64,000 bases of DNA from Eutrophocola sp964629325 (lineage in GTDB: Bacteria > Pseudomonadota > Gammaproteobacteria > Pseudomonadales > Pseudohongiellaceae), in NCBI GenBank assembly GCA_964629325.1, contig CAZVSC010000004.1, positions 34,706 through 98,705 on the forward strand, written 5' to 3'. Shown here piece after piece: positions 8,186 through 16,999 of this stretch. The first letter of the stretch is position 1. Each line of letters starts with the position of its first letter. The notes beneath the pieces were generated by a model. The model had not been told where the DNA came from. It did not search any database and saw nothing but the letters and a program-made list of their open reading frames with translations. The translations under genes and the position numbers were made by a program.

Positions 8186-8557
8186 TCAGTTGGCGTATTC
8201 CGTGCCGTCTTCTGTCCGAACGCTGCGCAGGAAAAACTTTGTTGGATCCTCGATCAGGGGAGAGCCTTCAGTGTGTAGTCTTGAGCCGGGCTTGAGCATA
8301 TCCGGCTTTATGCCATTGCGTACCATCATGTTGGCAGGAGCACCTTCGATGAAATGGATGATTTCTTCCTCGCCAGCGGCATTCATGACTTTCAGGGTCA
8401 GCTCGATATGCGGGTTGCGGAACTTGACTGATTCCACGACGCCGTCAAAGGGAATTTTGGTTTCAAAATCGTAGATGGCGAATGAATGGTGCGCCATGGC
8501 CTGGCCGGCCAGCATCACCGCGCTCAACAGGATTGTGAGTTTGGCAAAATTCTTCAT
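8186..8557 (-). CDS. DUF6152 family exported protein
   Basis: A 123-residue product with a signal peptide (MKNFAKL then a hydrophobic core, cleavage after AMA near residue 22) and the hallmark HHSFAIYD immediately after it. This is the DUF6152 pattern; the family has no known function and is predicted periplasmic. The remainder is beta-rich (GVVESVKFRNPHIELTLKV). It lies 86 bp upstream of the hydratase-lyase gene on the same strand, so the two may share a transcript. Confidence 0.85.
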   Translation of the reverse strand: MKNFAKLTILLSAVMLAGQAMAHHSFAIYDFETKIPFDGVVESVKFRNPHIELTLKVMNAAGEEEIIHFIEGAPANMMVRNGIKPDMLKPGSRLHTEGSPLIEDPTKFFLRSVRTEDGTEYAN

Positions 8558-8718
8558 AACAACCTGAAAATCAGTTCCAAATGAGGACGAAATAATAGCA
8601 CATTTGTCAAAAACCGGGCTACCGCCTTTGCGCGTTTAGCCGGGGTTTTGCGCAATCCATAAACCCGGACTATGTTGGAAATACAGCAGATCCGGCGGGG
8701 TGCCAGGGACGGCAACAC

Positions 8719-9963
8719 ATGGCGGCAAAGTTATTCAGGCAGGAAGCCCTGGCTCACCAGGCCCAGCGTCACTGGGGCAAGTGCACCGGACTCGCCCCGG
8801 CAGGCCTGTCAGTACTGGTCTGGTTATTGGCGGCGATGACGCTCACTGGTGCCGGTTTTCTCGTTACCGGCAGTTATCCTCGCAAGAGCGTAGTGCCGGG
8901 AATCCTGGTTGCCGACCTGGGGGCCATTCAGGTAAGGGCACCGGTAGGCGGGATGGTAGAGCAGTTGGCAGCCGGCACGGGCCAGGAAGTGGGAACAGGG
9001 GAGTTTTTGCTGAGCCTGCGTCCGGGGATACTGAAAGTGAACGACCAACCGGTAACCAGGCAGTTGCTGGCGGAAAACAGGCAGCAGGAATTGCTGCTGA
9101 CTGCCCGGTTGCAGGCCAGTTCCGCGGAGTACGCCCTGCGCCGTGAACAGTTAGGGTCGGAGATAAGACGGCTGCAGGAAAGACAGCGGGAACTTGCCGT
9201 CCTGTTGGCGGGGGAACAGGGCGTCATGGACCTGATGTCTTCCCAGCACCAGCGGCTCAGAGTCCTGGCGGCCCGTAATCTGGCCCCGGACAGCGACCTC
9301 GACAAGACCAGGATGGAAATTCTGAAACAGGAAGCGGTCATGCAGCAGGCACGCCTGCAACTGGCAGATACCCGGGAGGATATTTCAGCCCGGCAGAGGG
9401 AGCTGAAACTGCTGGCCTTTGAGCAGGACCGGGGCAAGGATGAGTTGGTGCGTAATCTGTCTGAATTGCGAAAACAGAACCTGAGACTGCAGGCAGAAGA
9501 GGCGGTCAGCCTGTCGGCCCCGGTTGCCGGAACCGTCGCAGTAGTACTGGTGGAACAGGGGGATGCTGTTGCCGCCAACCAGCCGTTGTTGAAACTGCTG
9601 CCGAAAGGCGCCGTACTCGATGCGGAGTTGCGTATACCTTCGCGGGCAATGGGCTTCCTGCGGGAAGGGCTTGTTGTGAATTTACGCCTGGATACCTTTC
9701 CCTACCAGAAGTACGGCATGCTGCCTGCCCGCATCAGGGAAGTTGCCCGGGTTCCTGTCATGCCCACCGATATGGGAGGGGCGGGCAGCGCTGAACCCTA
9801 TTACAAGGTGACCGCCAAGCTCGACGAACAGGTCATTCATGCTTTTGGCGCCACATATCCGTTGCGTCCTGGCATGCAGTTCCAGGCCGACGTGGTACTT
9901 GAAAGCAGAACGCTGCTGGCCTGGCTCCTCGAGCCCCTGCGGATTCTTTCCGGACCGGGTTGA
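8719..9963 (+). CDS. HlyD-family periplasmic adaptor of a peptide/bacteriocin exporter
   Basis: The 414-residue membrane-fusion protein has a short cytoplasmic N-terminus, one transmembrane helix (residues about 28-52), a lipoyl/barrel half (IQVRAPVGGMVEQL), a long coiled coil (about residues 115-245), the returning lipoyl half (LSAPVAGTVAVVLVEQGDAV) and a C-terminal beta-barrel. It resembles the adaptors CvaA and RaxA that work with C39-peptidase ABC transporters. The transporter gene follows immediately with stop/start overlap or near overlap, so the pair is one operon. No outer-membrane TolC gene is present. Confidence 0.92.
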   Translation: MAAKLFRQEALAHQAQRHWGKCTGLAPAGLSVLVWLLAAMTLTGAGFLVTGSYPRKSVVPGILVADLGAIQVRAPVGGMVEQLAAGTGQEVGTGEFLLSLRPGILKVNDQPVTRQLLAENRQQELLLTARLQASSAEYALRREQLGSEIRRLQERQRELAVLLAGEQGVMDLMSSQHQRLRVLAARNLAPDSDLDKTRMEILKQEAVMQQARLQLADTREDISARQRELKLLAFEQDRGKDELVRNLSELRKQNLRLQAEEAVSLSAPVAGTVAVVLVEQGDAVAANQPLLKLLPKGAVLDAELRIPSRAMGFLREGLVVNLRLDTFPYQKYGMLPARIREVARVPVMPTDMGGAGSAEPYYKVTAKLDEQVIHAFGATYPLRPGMQFQADVVLESRTLLAWLLEPLRILSGPG

Positions 9964-9968
9964 CAGGC

Positions 9969-12116
9969 ATGCCAGTTAGCAAGAGCGGCCGGCTGCCAGT
10001 CACTCTGCAGGCAGAGCGAAGTGAATGCGCCCTGGCTTGCTTGGTAATGGTGCTGGATTATTTCGGCCACAGAATCGATCTCAACACCCTGCGCAACCTT
10101 TGCCCCATAGCCCAAAATGGCGTCACCCTCACGTGGGTTGTCAACACGGCGGCACAACTGCATCTTGCGGCCAGGCCGCTGCGACTAGAGCCAGGGGATA
10201 TGGATAAACTGGCGCTGCCGGCCATGCTGCACTGGGACCTGGATCATTTCGTCATCCTCGCCCATGTGAGGGGAAAACAGCTGGTGATCCATGATCCTGC
10301 TGTTGGACGCCAACGCATAACACGCAAGGAAGCAGGGCGGCATTTTACCGGTGTTGCACTGGAATTCAGTCCTGCCGAGGGTTTTCAGCCGCGTGATGAC
10401 CGCCAACGCTTGCGGTTACGGGACTTGTGGTCATCTGCCGACGGACTGGCAGGAGCATTGTTGCAACTGCTGGTATTGTCATGCCTGCTGCAGGTATTTG
10501 CCTTGGCATTGCCTTTTTATACGCAGCTGCTGCTGGATGATGTGCTGGTCAACCGGGATACGGACCTGTTGCTGCTGCTTGCTGCAGGTTTTTTCCTGCT
10601 TGTGGTGTTCCGGCAGCTGACTGACTGGGTGCGGGCACACGTTGTGCTCTATCTTGGCAACAATGTCAGTTTCAGCTTCGCCACGCGCCTGTGCCAGCAT
10701 CTGCTGCACCTGCCTCAGGAATATTTTTCCAGGCGCCACCTGGGGGACACGGTATCCCGGTTCAGCTCGCTCAATCATGTCCGGGATTTCCTTTGTGCCG
10801 GCATGGTCGAAGTGACCATTGACGGCATGATGGCCGCCGGCACCCTGGTCCTGATGTATGTCTATGCGCCCGTCCTCACGGGCATCGCCCTGGCAGCGGT
10901 TGTTGTCTACAGCCTGCTGCGCCTGGTTTCCTATTGCAGTTTACGCCAGCGCAACGAGGAGTGGCTGAATGACCGCGCGCTGGAAAATACCTGTTTCATG
11001 GAAAACATAACGGCCATCCAGGGGATCAAGCTGTTTGGCAGGGAAGCGGCACGGCTGGGCACCTGGCAAAACCGTTATGCAGACACCATCGCGTCGGGTA
11101 TGCGCGTGCAGAAGCTCGGTATCCATATTCGTTTCGCGCAAGGCCTCCTTGTCAGCACGGAAAACATCCTGCTGCTGCATGTCGGTGCCTTGTCGGTGCT
11201 GTCTGGCGCCATGAGCGTCGGCATGCTTATGGCATTCATCGGTTTCAAGGATCATTTCTATCGCAGCGTATTTTCACTCCTGGACAAGGGATTTGATTTC
11301 CGGCTGCTCGACGTCCATCTCGAGCGCCTCGCCGATATCGCTTTCACCGAACCCGAGTTCTCCGGTGAAGCCCGGGTACTGCCAGTGGAAACCGCAAGCA
11401 GGCCGGCTACGATCAGGTTGCAGGATGTGGCGTTCAGCTATGGGCCGGGGATGCCGTTGTTTCGCCATGTGTCGCTCGATACGGTGGAGGGCGGCATGAC
11501 CGTGATCATCGGCCCGACGGGGTGCGGCAAATCGACCCTGTTGAAAATCCTCGCCAGTCTTGTGGTGCCCACTGACGGCGAACTCCTTTTCAACAACCGC
11601 CCCGTCGATAAGGGCAACCTGGCGGACTACCGGTCCCGGATCGGGGCCGTGATGCAAAACGATACGCTTCTTTCCGGCAGCCTCCTGGAAAATATCACCT
11701 TCTTTGACATGACACCTGACCTTGAGCGCGTCAGGCTGGCTGCCGAGCAGGCCATGATCGCCGGGGAAATTGCCGCAATGCCCATGCAATTCCAGACCAT
11801 GACAGGGCATATGGGGGCAGGGCTGTCCGGCGGCCAGGTGCAGCGCCTGCTGTTGGCCCGGGCCCTCTACAAGCAACCCGAACTGCTGCTGCTCGACGAG
11901 GCAACCAGTCATCTCGATATACAGACCGAGGCCCGGGTCAATGCATCGCTGCGCCAGTTGCGCATACCCTGCGTGATGGTGGCGCACCGGCCTGAAACCG
12001 TATTGCAGGCCGACCGTATTTTTTGTTTCGGCCCCGATGGTCTGAGCCAACTGGACCATGATCAATTCCGCAGGATGATATCGGCCCAAGATACAAATGA
12101 TGTCATAACAATATGA
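9969..12116 (+). CDS. C39-peptidase ABC transporter (CvaB/RaxB-like exporter)
   Basis: A fused exporter of about 715 residues. The N-terminal C39 peptidase has Gln14, catalytic Cys20 (SECALAC), His93 (LDHFVIL) and Asp109 (IHDPA), so it should cleave double-glycine leaders. Six transmembrane helices follow (about 160-430), then an ATPase domain with Walker A GPTGCGKST near residue 515, signature LSGGQ near 619, Walker B LLLLDEATSHLD and an H-loop in MVAHRPE. Its inner-membrane role would be to process and export a peptide with the HlyD protein. ATG 9969 is chosen; a TTG at 9960 overlapping the upstream stop is also possible, and neither has a strong ribosome-binding site. Confidence 0.92.
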   Translation: MPVSKSGRLPVTLQAERSECALACLVMVLDYFGHRIDLNTLRNLCPIAQNGVTLTWVVNTAAQLHLAARPLRLEPGDMDKLALPAMLHWDLDHFVILAHVRGKQLVIHDPAVGRQRITRKEAGRHFTGVALEFSPAEGFQPRDDRQRLRLRDLWSSADGLAGALLQLLVLSCLLQVFALALPFYTQLLLDDVLVNRDTDLLLLLAAGFFLLVVFRQLTDWVRAHVVLYLGNNVSFSFATRLCQHLLHLPQEYFSRRHLGDTVSRFSSLNHVRDFLCAGMVEVTIDGMMAAGTLVLMYVYAPVLTGIALAAVVVYSLLRLVSYCSLRQRNEEWLNDRALENTCFMENITAIQGIKLFGREAARLGTWQNRYADTIASGMRVQKLGIHIRFAQGLLVSTENILLLHVGALSVLSGAMSVGMLMAFIGFKDHFYRSVFSLLDKGFDFRLLDVHLERLADIAFTEPEFSGEARVLPVETASRPATIRLQDVAFSYGPGMPLFRHVSLDTVEGGMTVIIGPTGCGKSTLLKILASLVVPTDGELLFNNRPVDKGNLADYRSRIGAVMQNDTLLSGSLLENITFFDMTPDLERVRLAAEQAMIAGEIAAMPMQFQTMTGHMGAGLSGGQVQRLLLARALYKQPELLLLDEATSHLDIQTEARVNASLRQLRIPCVMVAHRPETVLQADRIFCFGPDGLSQLDHDQFRRMISAQDTNDVITI

Positions 12117-12263
12117 TTTATATACATAAAATGCTGGGCCGGGTATTCCGGCGGTCTGGATCTGTGCTAGATTGGACCTGCCTGTTCAGGGAAGAACGGG
12201 TATTTTTTGTGCCTGCACCATCAGCACCTGTATTCCGTGATGCACCTTTTCCAGCCGCTTTCC

Positions 12264-12292
12264 CTGTCATCCCGGTAAATATTTCTTACAAT
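12264..12292 (+). promoter_or_regulatory. candidate sigma-70 promoter for the TraB/GumN gene
   Basis: CTGTCA (12264-12269) and TACAAT (12287-12292) are separated by 17 bp, about 33 bp before the TraB/GumN start. The 208-nt spacer after the exporter gene holds nothing else I can support. The -10 is good and the -35 is a 4/6 match. Confidence 0.4.
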
Positions 12293-12324
12293 GGCAGGTT
12301 CTGTCATACCGGTGTGATGTCCTG

Positions 12325-13866
12325 ATGTCGAAACTGCCCAACCGAATCCTGGCCTGTCTGGTCGTCTGCATGCTGTTTGCCGCTGAAACCATTCTGGCGC
12401 AGGCGATCAGTACCTCGGCGATTTACCGCAACGACGCTATCGGCGTGCGTGGGGCTTTCGCCCCCGACTGGGACATCATCACCAGCCGTGAACAGGCTCC
12501 TGACGTCCTGAAACCGAATTTCCCCGCCAACAAGGGACCCAACGATTCGCCGCTTTTCATAGGACTGCACGCAAATGAGCAGTTGTTCCTGCGGCTGCTG
12601 TCTGAAACATTTTTCGATGATCTGGAAGCCTATGGCCGCATCATGGTCCAGGGTATTGTCTCGCAGGGCATGGAGGTCACGGGTGCCCGCCTGTCTGCCG
12701 ACGAGTCAGCCTTGCAGCTGGATTATTTCCACCCGCAGCTCGGCCTGCGCTTCCGCGAGCGCGTCGCCCTGTTGCCTGACAGCCAGGTTGTGCGCATGGC
12801 CGCCTGGACGTCACGGTCTGCCTGGGACTCCTTCGAGAACAGTGTCGAAGACGCATTCGCCGATATCGAGCTGAACAATGCCATCAATGCCGGTGCGGGC
12901 TGGCAGCCAGTCTGGCAGGACCTGGAATCCCGGCTGGCAGGGGACAGCATCTCCGGGATCACCCTGTCCAATGCGCCGGTTTCTGTCGCCCAAGCGCAGT
13001 CCTGCAGCGATCCCACCTCTTCGATGCTCTGGCGCGTGCAAAGTCCGGGACTGGCAGCCAGCGGCAGCGAGTTGTACCTGTTCGGCTCGATCCATGTTGG
13101 CAAACCGGATTTTTATCCGCTGCCCGAGGAGATCGAGAGCATCTACCGTGATGCCGATTACGTCGTTTTCGAAGTCGACCCGAATACCGCCACTGATCCT
13201 GCAGTCATCGTCAGCATGCAGAGCCGCGGCATGCTGCCGCAGGGCCAGACCCTTTCCGACGTGGTGTCCCCTGACGTGCTTGCGGATTTTCGCCGGGTCA
13301 TGGGCAACATGGGCCTGCCGGCGGAGAATTTCATGAGCATGCAGCCGTGGTTCCTGACCCTGATGCTGACCGGATTGCAGATGAATGCCCTGGGTTATCT
13401 GCCGCAGTATGGCCTGGAAAGCTACTTCATCTCCCGCAAACCGGCGCGGGCCGATATCCTCGAACTGGAATCCATCCAGGAGCAGATCGGTTTCCTGCAA
13501 CAGCTCAATGCCGAGTCCTACCTGGCCTATACACTGAAATCATTCGATACAGCCAATGACGAAATCGAAAGCCTGATCAATGCCTGGAAGTGTGCCGACA
13601 AGGAGCCGCTCACGGAGATGCTGTTTGCCGATTTCGAGGACCAGGCCCTGTCCGCTGCTGAAAGGGCGGACATGGAGGCCCTGATGGATGCCCTTTACAC
13701 CCGCCGCAATATCGATATGGCGAATACCATCGAGGCTTTTGCCGATGGGGATTCCGGGCGCTATTTCGTGGTGGTTGGCTCCGCGCACCTGCTGGGTGAC
13801 GACAGCGTGATCAGCCACCTGCGCGCTGCCGGTTTCGATGTCAGCCCGGTGCAACTGGCCCCCTGA
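12325..13866 (+). CDS. TraB/GumN family protein with N-terminal extension
   Basis: A 513-residue exported protein (signal peptide ending near AQA, residue 26). The C-terminal 280 residues are the TraB/GumN (erythromycin-esterase/Tiki-like) domain. Its conserved motifs are GSIH (254-257), GLE (363-365) and GSAH (485-488), which in Tiki-type enzymes bind a metal for proteolysis. The N-terminal ~220 residues precede that domain and are not recognised. GumN in Xanthomonas lies in the xanthan operon, but here there is no polysaccharide cluster. The activity, a possible periplasmic metalloprotease, is an inference from motif conservation. Confidence 0.85.
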   Translation: MSKLPNRILACLVVCMLFAAETILAQAISTSAIYRNDAIGVRGAFAPDWDIITSREQAPDVLKPNFPANKGPNDSPLFIGLHANEQLFLRLLSETFFDDLEAYGRIMVQGIVSQGMEVTGARLSADESALQLDYFHPQLGLRFRERVALLPDSQVVRMAAWTSRSAWDSFENSVEDAFADIELNNAINAGAGWQPVWQDLESRLAGDSISGITLSNAPVSVAQAQSCSDPTSSMLWRVQSPGLAASGSELYLFGSIHVGKPDFYPLPEEIESIYRDADYVVFEVDPNTATDPAVIVSMQSRGMLPQGQTLSDVVSPDVLADFRRVMGNMGLPAENFMSMQPWFLTLMLTGLQMNALGYLPQYGLESYFISRKPARADILELESIQEQIGFLQQLNAESYLAYTLKSFDTANDEIESLINAWKCADKEPLTEMLFADFEDQALSAAERADMEALMDALYTRRNIDMANTIEAFADGDSGRYFVVVGSAHLLGDDSVISHLRAAGFDVSPVQLAP

Positions 13867-13940
13867 AAGCCGCGGAATTCCTGCGGTTGATTCCGACCCA
13901 TGATTTCCCCATAATGCGCCGCTGGTTTGGGCGGCGGGCT

Positions 13941-13968
13941 TTGCAAGGCCGGTCAAACCGTTTACCAT
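13941..13968 (+). promoter_or_regulatory. candidate promoter for SRP RNA
   Basis: TTGCAA (13941-13946) and TACCAT (13963-13968) are 16 bp apart. The predicted start near 13975 would give a leader of about 28 nt before the mature RNA, similar in size to the processed leader of the E. coli 4.5S precursor. Confidence 0.4.
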
Positions 13969-14003
13969 CCCAGATTCCCGGGCTTTTCCGGGATTTGCTT
14001 AGT

Positions 14004-14115
14004 GGTATCTCTTGTCGGTCCCCTCGCAATGATAGGTTGTGAACCCCGTCAGGCCCGGAAGGGAGCAGCGGTAGCGACTGATTCATGTGCCGGGGTGTGG
14101 CTGGCGAGAGGTACC
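14004..14115 (+). ncRNA. ffs: signal recognition particle 4.5S RNA
   Basis: The conserved domain IV core GTCAGGCCCGGAAGGGAGCA (14048-14067) and the returning strand GTGCCGGGGTGTGGCTGG (14087-14104) are diagnostic of bacterial 4.5S RNA. The ends pair: GGTATCTCT at 14004 with AGAGGTACC ending 14115. This gives a single long hairpin of about 112 nt, close to the 114-nt E. coli RNA. It binds Ffh for co-translational targeting of membrane proteins. It lies about 100 bp upstream of dnaX. The exact 5' and 3' ends are inferred from pairing. Confidence 0.93.
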
Positions 14116-14217
14116 TCCAGCAACGAGTAGCAAATACAGCAGAACTAGAGACGCCGCCTGACACCACTGATCACATGCGGCGTTACCAGCACGCAGGGCA
14201 ATGGCAAGACGCATCCT

Positions 14218-16044
14218 ATGACATATCAGGTACTGGCAAGAAAATGGCGTCCCCGGAATTTCCGGGAGATGGCAGGCCAGGGACATGTCCTCAAGACCCT
14301 CATCAATTCCCTCGATAACGACCGCCTTCACCATGCCTACCTGTTTACCGGCACCCGTGGTGTTGGCAAAACCACCATTGCCCGCATCCTGGCCCGGTGC
14401 CTGAACTGCGAGGAAGGCGTTACCTCGGAGCCTTGCGGCAAGTGCAGCGCGTGCCGGGAAATCGACGAGGGTCGTTTCATTGACCTGATCGAAGTGGATG
14501 CCGCATCGCGTACCAAGGTCGAGGATACGCGCGAGCTTCTCGACAACGTGCAGTACACGCCGACACGGGGCCGTTACAAGGTCTACCTGATCGACGAAGT
14601 GCACATGCTCTCCGGGCACAGCTTCAATGCGTTGCTGAAGACCCTGGAGGAGCCGCCGCCGCACGTCAAATTCCTCCTGGCCACCACCGATCCGCAAAAG
14701 CTGCCGATCACCGTGCTGTCACGCTGCCTGCAGTTCAACCTGAAGAACATCAGTCCCGAGCGCCTTGTCGAGCATATCAAGCATATTCTTGAGGAGGAAA
14801 AAATTCCGTATGAGGAGCCGGCGCTCTGGCAGCTCGGCCGTGCCGCCCAGGGCAGTGTGCGCGACTGCCTGACCCTGCTGGACCAGGCTATTGGTTATTG
14901 CGAAGGCAATATTACCGATACCGAGGTACGCGCCTTCCTCGGCACCATCGACCAGGGTGTTATCCACGAACTCATCGACGCCCTGATTTTACAGGATGCC
15001 GCGAAAGTCCTCGGCATCATCGAAAGCGCCGCCGACCACGCGCCGGATTTTTCGGCGGTATTGTCCGACCTGCAGTCCTATCTGCACCGGATGGCCATCG
15101 CCCAGGCCGTACCTGAGGGAATCGACAATGCACAGGGCGACAGGGACAAGGTACTGGCCCATGCCAGCCAGGTACCCGCCGAAACCGTGCAGCTATACTA
15201 CCAGGTGGCGCTCAAGGGCAGGGAAGACATGCCTTTTGCCATCGATGCCCGTTCCGGCCTGGAGATGGCGCTGCTGAGGATGATCGCCTTTGCACCTGCG
15301 CGCGCCGAATTGAATGCGCCTGCAGCCGGCAGTGGCGGAGATTCCGTAAAAAAAAAGTCGCTACTGAGTGAGCGTCCGGCAGCACCTGCCGCGAAAGAAC
15401 ACGCGCCCGCTGCGAAAACTAACACGTCGCCACCGAAAGTCACCGAAACACCGGTAGCCGTGCGCCAGGGCAGCCGCAAACCGGCGCCACCCGAACCGGC
15501 ATCCGAATCCGCCGCTGACAAGGCGCACTCAACACCGGCGCAGGAGCCCGCCGGGAAACAGGCGGCCAAACCCGTTGCTGAACCCGTACCGGATGATGCC
15601 CTCCAGGCTGAAAAGGTCAGCCTGAAGGCGTTCAGGCCTGTGCACTGGATCGAAGTGTTCAGCCAGCTGCCGCTGGATGGCATCACGCGCAATATCGCGG
15701 CCAATTGCCTGGTCAGGGAAGTGAAGGGTAGCCGGATAGCCCTGGTACTGGATGCAGGCCAGATGTCCGTGTTCAACGAGGAGCAGCAGCGACGCATCAA
15801 TGCCGCCCTGGACAGTTATTTCAGCGAAGAGGTGCAGCTCACCATTGCTCCCGGCCCCATCGATGCCGAAACACCGGCGGCCTGGCGGATGCGCATGGAC
15901 AACGAGCGCCTGCAGGCGGCCATTGAAACATTCAGGAATGACGAAACAGTAAAGGCGATAGTTGACACATTTTCCGGTGCTATCCAGCCTGACAGCATCG
16001 AACCCACCAGCCCCCGGCAATACACAGACAAGAGGACGACATGA
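14218..16044 (+). CDS. dnaX: DNA polymerase III subunits tau/gamma
   Basis: The 608-residue clamp-loader ATPase. The order is Walker A GTRGVGKTT (45-53), a zinc cluster with C64, C73, C76 and C79, Walker B LIDEVHML, the sensor/SRC block LSRCLQFNL, a lid domain to about residue 370, then a Pro/Ala/Glu-rich linker (about 375-465) and the C-terminal tau domain that binds DnaB and the polymerase alpha subunit. An A9 run within the linker start suggests a second, shorter gamma product (separate entry). The stop overlaps ybaB by 4 bp (ATGA), giving the classic dnaX-ybaB-recR operon. Confidence 0.97.
   Translation: MTYQVLARKWRPRNFREMAGQGHVLKTLINSLDNDRLHHAYLFTGTRGVGKTTIARILARCLNCEEGVTSEPCGKCSACREIDEGRFIDLIEVDAASRTKVEDTRELLDNVQYTPTRGRYKVYLIDEVHMLSGHSFNALLKTLEEPPPHVKFLLATTDPQKLPITVLSRCLQFNLKNISPERLVEHIKHILEEEKIPYEEPALWQLGRAAQGSVRDCLTLLDQAIGYCEGNITDTEVRAFLGTIDQGVIHELIDALILQDAAKVLGIIESAADHAPDFSAVLSDLQSYLHRMAIAQAVPEGIDNAQGDRDKVLAHASQVPAETVQLYYQVALKGREDMPFAIDARSGLEMALLRMIAFAPARAELNAPAAGSGGDSVKKKSLLSERPAAPAAKEHAPAAKTNTSPPKVTETPVAVRQGSRKPAPPEPASESAADKAHSTPAQEPAGKQAAKPVAEPVPDDALQAEKVSLKAFRPVHWIEVFSQLPLDGITRNIAANCLVREVKGSRIALVLDAGQMSVFNEEQQRRINAALDSYFSEEVQLTIAPGPIDAETPAAWRMRMDNERLQAAIETFRNDETVKAIVDTFSGAIQPDSIEPTSPRQYTDKRTT
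15337..15391 (+). other. dnaX: probable programmed frameshift/slippage signal in dnaX
   Basis: Nine consecutive A (15348-15356) followed by G read as AAA AAA AAG in frame, codons 378-380. A Shine-Dalgarno-like GGAG (15337-15340) lies about 10 nt before the A AAA AAG heptamer. The -1 frame then reads four codons to TGA (15369-15371), and the +1 frame stops at TGA 15365-15367. A GC stem CGGCAG-CAC-CTGCCG (15377-15391) follows, farther away than in E. coli. The -1 product would be about 384 residues, ending just after the lid domain, equivalent to gamma. Ribosomal frameshifting (E. coli) or transcript slippage (Thermus) could each do this. Confidence 0.65.
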
Positions 16045-16361
16045 CGGATTTCGGCGACCTGTTGAAACAGGTGCAGCAGATGCAGGAGCAGATGCAAAAG
16101 GCGCAGCAGGAAATGGCCGCAAAGGAAGTGACCGGTGAATCCGGAGCCGGCCTGGTACGCGTCACCATGAACGGCAAGCATGAAGTGAAGCAGGTGAACC
16201 TCGATGCGTCACTTTTGCAGGAAGACCAGTCCCTCGTGGAAGACCTGATCGCTGCGGCCGTGAACGATGCCGTCAGGAAGGTGGCGGAAAACAACCGCAA
16301 CCAGTTTGCCGGCATGGCTCCGGGTCTCAACCTGCCCGAAGGTTTCAAGTTCCCGTTCTAG
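16041..16361 (+). CDS. ybaB: nucleoid-associated protein YbaB/EbfC
   Basis: 106 residues, the standard length for the YbaB/EbfC family of homodimeric nucleoid-associated DNA-binding proteins. The N-terminal helix is Gln/Met-rich (LLKQVQQMQEQMQKAQQEM) and the C-terminus ends in LNLPEGFKFPF, both typical. The start overlaps the dnaX stop (ATGA), and recR follows after 9 bp, so expression is coupled within the dnaX operon. The protein is linked in other bacteria to recombination and nucleoid organisation. Confidence 0.95.
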   Translation: MTDFGDLLKQVQQMQEQMQKAQQEMAAKEVTGESGAGLVRVTMNGKHEVKQVNLDASLLQEDQSLVEDLIAAAVNDAVRKVAENNRNQFAGMAPGLNLPEGFKFPF

Positions 16362-16370
16362 TCAGTCAGA

Positions 16371-16988
16371 ATGAATTACAGCCCCCTCATAGACCAGTTG
16401 ATCGATGCCTTTCGGCGCCTGCCAGGCGTTGGGCAGAAGTCCGCGCAGCGCATGGCCCTGTATTTTCTGGAACGGGACAGGGGGGGCGGTAATGCGCTTG
16501 CCGAGGCCCTGACAGCTGCAATGGAAGGTGTCGGCCATTGCCAGCGCTGCCGTACGCTAGCGGAGGAAGCCCTGTGCCGGATCTGCCAGAATCCCGCGCG
16601 CGACCAACAGACGCTTTGCGTGGTGGAAACACCCGCCGATGTGTTCGCGGTCGAACAGACCGCCTCCTACAAGGGGCTGTATTATGTACTTATGGGGCAC
16701 CTGTCGCCTATTGACGGCATCGGCCCGGATGAGATCGGCATCAGCGGGCTCGTTGACATGGTCACAGGCTCTGATATTGCCGAAGTGATCCTGGCCACCA
16801 ATCCCACGGTGGAGGGTGAGGCTACGGCCTACTACATTGCCGAACAGCTCAGGTCTCCGGCACTGAAGGAGCGCGGGTTGCGGATTTCCCGAATCGCGCA
16901 TGGCGTTCCGGTAGGTGGCGAACTGGAATACATCGACGGTGGTACGCTGGTGCATTCAATCGCCGGCCGCCAGGTCATCGACAGCTGA
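16371..16988 (+). CDS. recR: recombination mediator RecR
   Basis: The 205-residue protein has the N-terminal helix-hairpin-helix (LPGVGQKSAQRMALYFL), the C4 zinc finger (C57, C60, C69, C72), the Toprim domain (CVVETPADVFAVE; YVLMGHLSPIDGIGPDEI) and a C-terminal Walker-B-like tail (RIAHGVPVGGELEYID). RecR acts with RecO/RecF to load RecA on gapped DNA. Full length; nothing unusual. It is third in the dnaX operon. Confidence 0.96.
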   Translation: MNYSPLIDQLIDAFRRLPGVGQKSAQRMALYFLERDRGGGNALAEALTAAMEGVGHCQRCRTLAEEALCRICQNPARDQQTLCVVETPADVFAVEQTASYKGLYYVLMGHLSPIDGIGPDEIGISGLVDMVTGSDIAEVILATNPTVEGEATAYYIAEQLRSPALKERGLRISRIAHGVPVGGELEYIDGGTLVHSIAGRQVIDS

Positions 16989-16999
16989 ATACGAGAATC

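Noticed and set aside
8672..8800. An ATG frame just upstream of the HlyD gene (MLEIQQIRRG...), also considered as a precursor peptide
   Set aside because: It runs into HlyD in another frame, is very basic, and lacks a leader motif.
12113..12325. A 70-codon frame overlapping the end of the C39 exporter gene, considered as the missing peptide substrate
   Set aside because: It has no double-glycine leader, is Pro/Phe-rich in a non-leader-like way, lacks a good ribosome-binding site apart from overlap, and ends on the next gene's start. The codon pattern is poor.
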